From positions 934,017 through 998,016 of the forward strand of contig DS995276.1 in the NCBI GenBank assembly GCA_000156115.1: a stretch of 64,000 bases of DNA, in the 5' to 3' direction. Origin of the DNA: Rhodobacteraceae bacterium HTCC2083. GTDB taxonomy: Bacteria > Pseudomonadota > Alphaproteobacteria > Rhodobacterales > Rhodobacteraceae. The stretch's first letter is position 1. Every line of letters begins with the position of its first letter. A program made the position numbers and the translations under genes. The notes under the pieces were generated by a model. That model was not told the DNA's origin and searched no databases. It was given only the letters and a program-made list of their open reading frames with translations. Shown here in pieces: positions 62,167 through 64,000 of the stretch.

Positions 62167-63336
62167 TTAAAAAATTTCGAACAGTCCAGCGGCGCCCATA
62201 CCGCCACCGATACACATTGTGACAACACCCAGCTTTGCACCGCGACGCTTGCCCTCAAGCAGCAAATGTCCAGTCATGCGCGTGCCGCTCATTCCGAACG
62301 GATGCCCAATCGCGATGGAGCCGCCATTGACGTTGCATTTCTCGTCATCAATCCCAAGACGATCCCGCGAATACAGCGCTTGGGAGGCGAAGGCTTCGTT
62401 CAGTTCCCACAAATCGATGTCGTCGACTTTTAGCCCATGCCGCTCCAGCAAACGCGGCACCGCATAAACTGGCCCAATGCCCATCTCGTCAGGCTCACAT
62501 CCCGCGACCGCGAAGCCTTTGAAAGCACCAAGCGGTTCGATACCTTGGCGCTCTGCCTCGCTCGCCTCCATCAGCACCACCGCAGCAGAGCCATCAGAGA
62601 GCTGGCTGGCGTTCCCAGCGGTCACATAACCGCCTTCGCGTACCGGACTTAGCCCAGTTAGACCCTCGATATTGGTCTGCGGACGGTTACACTCGTCGCG
62701 ATCTACAGTGACCTCGTGCTGCGAAATCTCACCCGTTTCTTTGTCCTTCACAGCCATAGTCGCAGCCATTGGAACAATCTCATCCGCGAACTTGCCCGCC
62801 GCTTGCGCCGCCGCCATACGCAATTGCGAGCGCAGGCCATATTCATCCTGCGCATCGCGCGAAATTTTATAGCGCTCGGCCACATTATCCGCCGTTTCGA
62901 TCATAGTCATATAGACGGCAGGCTTATGTTCTTTGATCCATGGATCATGCGATGGCACCGCGTGATTCCCCGTGAGTGAGATGCTCTCAACACCACCCGC
63001 GACCATCGGGCCCGCACCGTTTTGAATGGATTGTGCCGCCATTGCGATGGTTTGCAAACCGCTGGAACAGAACCTGTTCACAGTCGCGCCGCATACCGAC
63101 ACGGGCAGGCCTGCGCGCAATGCGATTTGACGCGCGATGTTGCCGCCTGTTGCGCCCTCTGGCGTGGCGCAGCCGATCAGCACATCCTCCACGCTGGCAG
63201 GATCAATTCCCGCGCGCGAAATTGCGTTTTGCACCGAATGCGCGCCCAAGGTTGCGCCATGTGTTTGGTTCAGAGAGCCGCGAAACGACTTTGCCAAACC
63301 GCTTCTAGCGGTTGATACGATCACTGCTTGTTTCAT
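62167..63336 (-). CDS. acetyl-CoA acyltransferase (thiolase)
   Basis: A 389-residue thiolase cleaving 3-ketoacyl-CoA. Nucleophilic Cys is in [12 protein letters not shown] (about residue 89). The late motifs [20 protein letters not shown] and [17 protein letters not shown] supply the His and second Cys. It could also be degradative acetyl-CoA C-acyltransferase of broad range. It overlaps the dehydrogenase fragment by 4 nt. Confidence 0.95.
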   Translation of the reverse strand: MKQAVIVSTARSGLAKSFRGSLNQTHGATLGAHSVQNAISRAGIDPASVEDVLIGCATPEGATGGNIARQIALRAGLPVSVCGATVNRFCSSGLQTIAMAAQSIQNGAGPMVAGGVESISLTGNHAVPSHDPWIKEHKPAVYMTMIETADNVAERYKISRDAQDEYGLRSQLRMAAAQAAGKFADEIVPMAATMAVKDKETGEISQHEVTVDRDECNRPQTNIEGLTGLSPVREGGYVTAGNASQLSDGSAAVVLMEASEAERQGIEPLGAFKGFAVAGCEPDEMGIGPVYAVPRLLERHGLKVDDIDLWELNEAFASQALYSRDRLGIDDEKCNVNGGSIAIGHPFGMSGTRMTGHLLLEGKRRGAKLGVVTMCIGGGMGAAGLFEIF

Positions 63337-64000
63337 ACAGTGTCTCCTTTGTTCAGATCATCGAAAGTTTTTCCAGCCGCCACGAGGCGTTCCAAAAGCT
63401 GTGCAGGCTGCCAGAAGAAATCATCCTCTTTGGCGTAGCTTTGGATATCCGCCAGAATTCCGTCCAGCCCTTGCAGGTCCGCCCATTTCAAGGGCCCACC
63501 CCAATGGCGCGGAAATCCGTAGCCAAAGAGCAGTACCATATCCACGTCCAGGGGCCGACGTGCGATGCCCTCACCAACGACTTTGGCGGCCTCATTTACC
63601 ATCGCGCACATATAGCGGCGTTGGATTTCATCCTGGCTAAAGGCACGCGGCGTGATGCCAAGTTCGCGGCGTTCCGCCTCAATCAATGCCGTGACATTCA
63701 CATCAGGCGTGCCACCACGTTTGCCCTTTTCGTAAACGTAATAGCCCTGCCCCGTTTTCTGACCAAAATGCCCTGCTTCACACATCTTGTCCGCATATGT
63801 GGCAACGCGTTCACGGGCATCGCGCGTCGGTGCAAGGCGCTTGCGTGTAGCCCAACCGATATCGAGGCCGGCCAAATCAGCGACCTCAAAGGGACCCATC
63901 GCAAATCCGAACGCGGTCATCGCCGTGTCGATCTCAAATGGCGACGCACCGTCCAGGACCATGTGATCAGCACAAGTGCGATACGTCTTGAGGATACGAT
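63333..64000 (-). CDS. 3-hydroxyacyl-CoA dehydrogenase (C-terminal part, runs off the window)
   Basis: The frame is open to the right edge (upstream residues [13 protein letters not shown] continue in frame), so the start and N-terminal NAD or hydratase domains are outside. Visible are the two C-terminal 3HCDH domains: [32 protein letters not shown] and [36 protein letters not shown]. This pattern fits FadB/FadJ-type multifunctional enzymes, which hydrate enoyl-CoA and oxidise 3-hydroxyacyl-CoA. It is the first visible gene of the minus-strand operon. Confidence 0.88.
   Translation of the reverse strand, partial: RILKTYRTCADHMVLDGASPFEIDTAMTAFGFAMGPFEVADLAGLDIGWATRKRLAPTRDARERVATYADKMCEAGHFGQKTGQGYYVYEKGKRGGTPDVNVTALIEAERRELGITPRAFSQDEIQRRYMCAMVNEAAKVVGEGIARRPLDVDMVLLFGYGFPRHWGGPLKWADLQGLDGILADIQSYAKEDDFFWQPAQLLERLVAAGKTFDDLNKGDTV

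Overview
The window is an almost complete photosynthesis gene cluster (PGC) from an aerobic anoxygenic phototrophic alphaproteobacterium. It most likely belongs to the Rhodobacterales (Rhodobacter / roseobacter lineage). The evidence is the gene order (bchFNBHLM-lhaA-puhABC-acsF-puhE-hemA, crtEF-bchCXYZ-pufQBALM), a pufX gene in place of pufC after pufM, the spheroidene/spheroidenone carotenoid set (crtA, B, C, D, E, F, I), the oxygen-dependent cyclase AcsF with no bchE visible, and many TGT-N12-ACA PpsR/CrtJ operators. Genus cannot be fixed by eye. No LH2 (pucBA) genes are in the window.

Layout. 1-1307: cold-shock protein and (S)-ureidoglycine aminohydrolase, both minus strand. 1528-5079: a light-sensing operon of biliverdin-forming heme oxygenase, bacteriophytochrome with a FixL-like kinase end, and a FixJ-type response regulator. 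5495-8767: PGC regulators, with ppsR flanked by two different SCHIC/B12-binding-type proteins. 8856-24140: long plus-strand operon bchF-N-B-H-L-M-lhaA-puhA-puhB-puhC-orf-acsF-puhE-hemA. 24147-25648: bciA and cytochrome c2, minus strand. 25861-29755: bchG-orf428-bchP-idi behind two tandem PpsR boxes. 29768-42652 (minus strand): crtE-crtF-bchC-X-Y-Z-pufQ-B-A-L-M-X-dxs and a small RNA ligase. 42777-53665: crtD-crtC (plus), tspO-crtB-crtI (minus), crtA-bchI-D-O-hemE (plus). 53844-53879: a hairpin with a tRNA D-arm-like core, in the first non-PGC spacer. 53994-64000: LacI-type regulator, AlkZ/YcaQ-type glycosylase, then a minus-strand acyl-CoA catabolic operon that runs off the end of the window.

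How it works together. HemA and HemE feed the tetrapyrrole pathway. BchHDI, BchM, AcsF, BciA, BchNBL, BchF, BchXYZ, BchC, BchG and BchP build bacteriochlorophyll a, with Dxs and Idi supplying isoprenoids for its tail and for carotenoids. PufLM, PuhA, PufBA and PufX form the reaction centre-LH1 core, with LhaA, PuhBCE, ORF428 and PufQ as assembly factors. Cytochrome c2 is the soluble electron donor. Control is expected through PpsR at TGT-N12-ACA boxes before bchF, bchG, bchC, crtE/crtD and crtI/crtA, modulated by the SCHIC proteins and TspO.

The most interesting points are the phytochrome/FixJ module beside ppsR and a near-identical palindrome (AATACG-N2-CGTATT) at its edge and upstream of ppsR. 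Others are the duplicated SCHIC proteins, an RNA ligase next to dxs, tandem stable hairpins after pufX, a PpsR box touching the bchG start codon, and a degenerate tRNA-like sequence where the PGC ends. Starts were chosen by eye from ribosome-binding sites and family lengths. Nothing was searched against databases.
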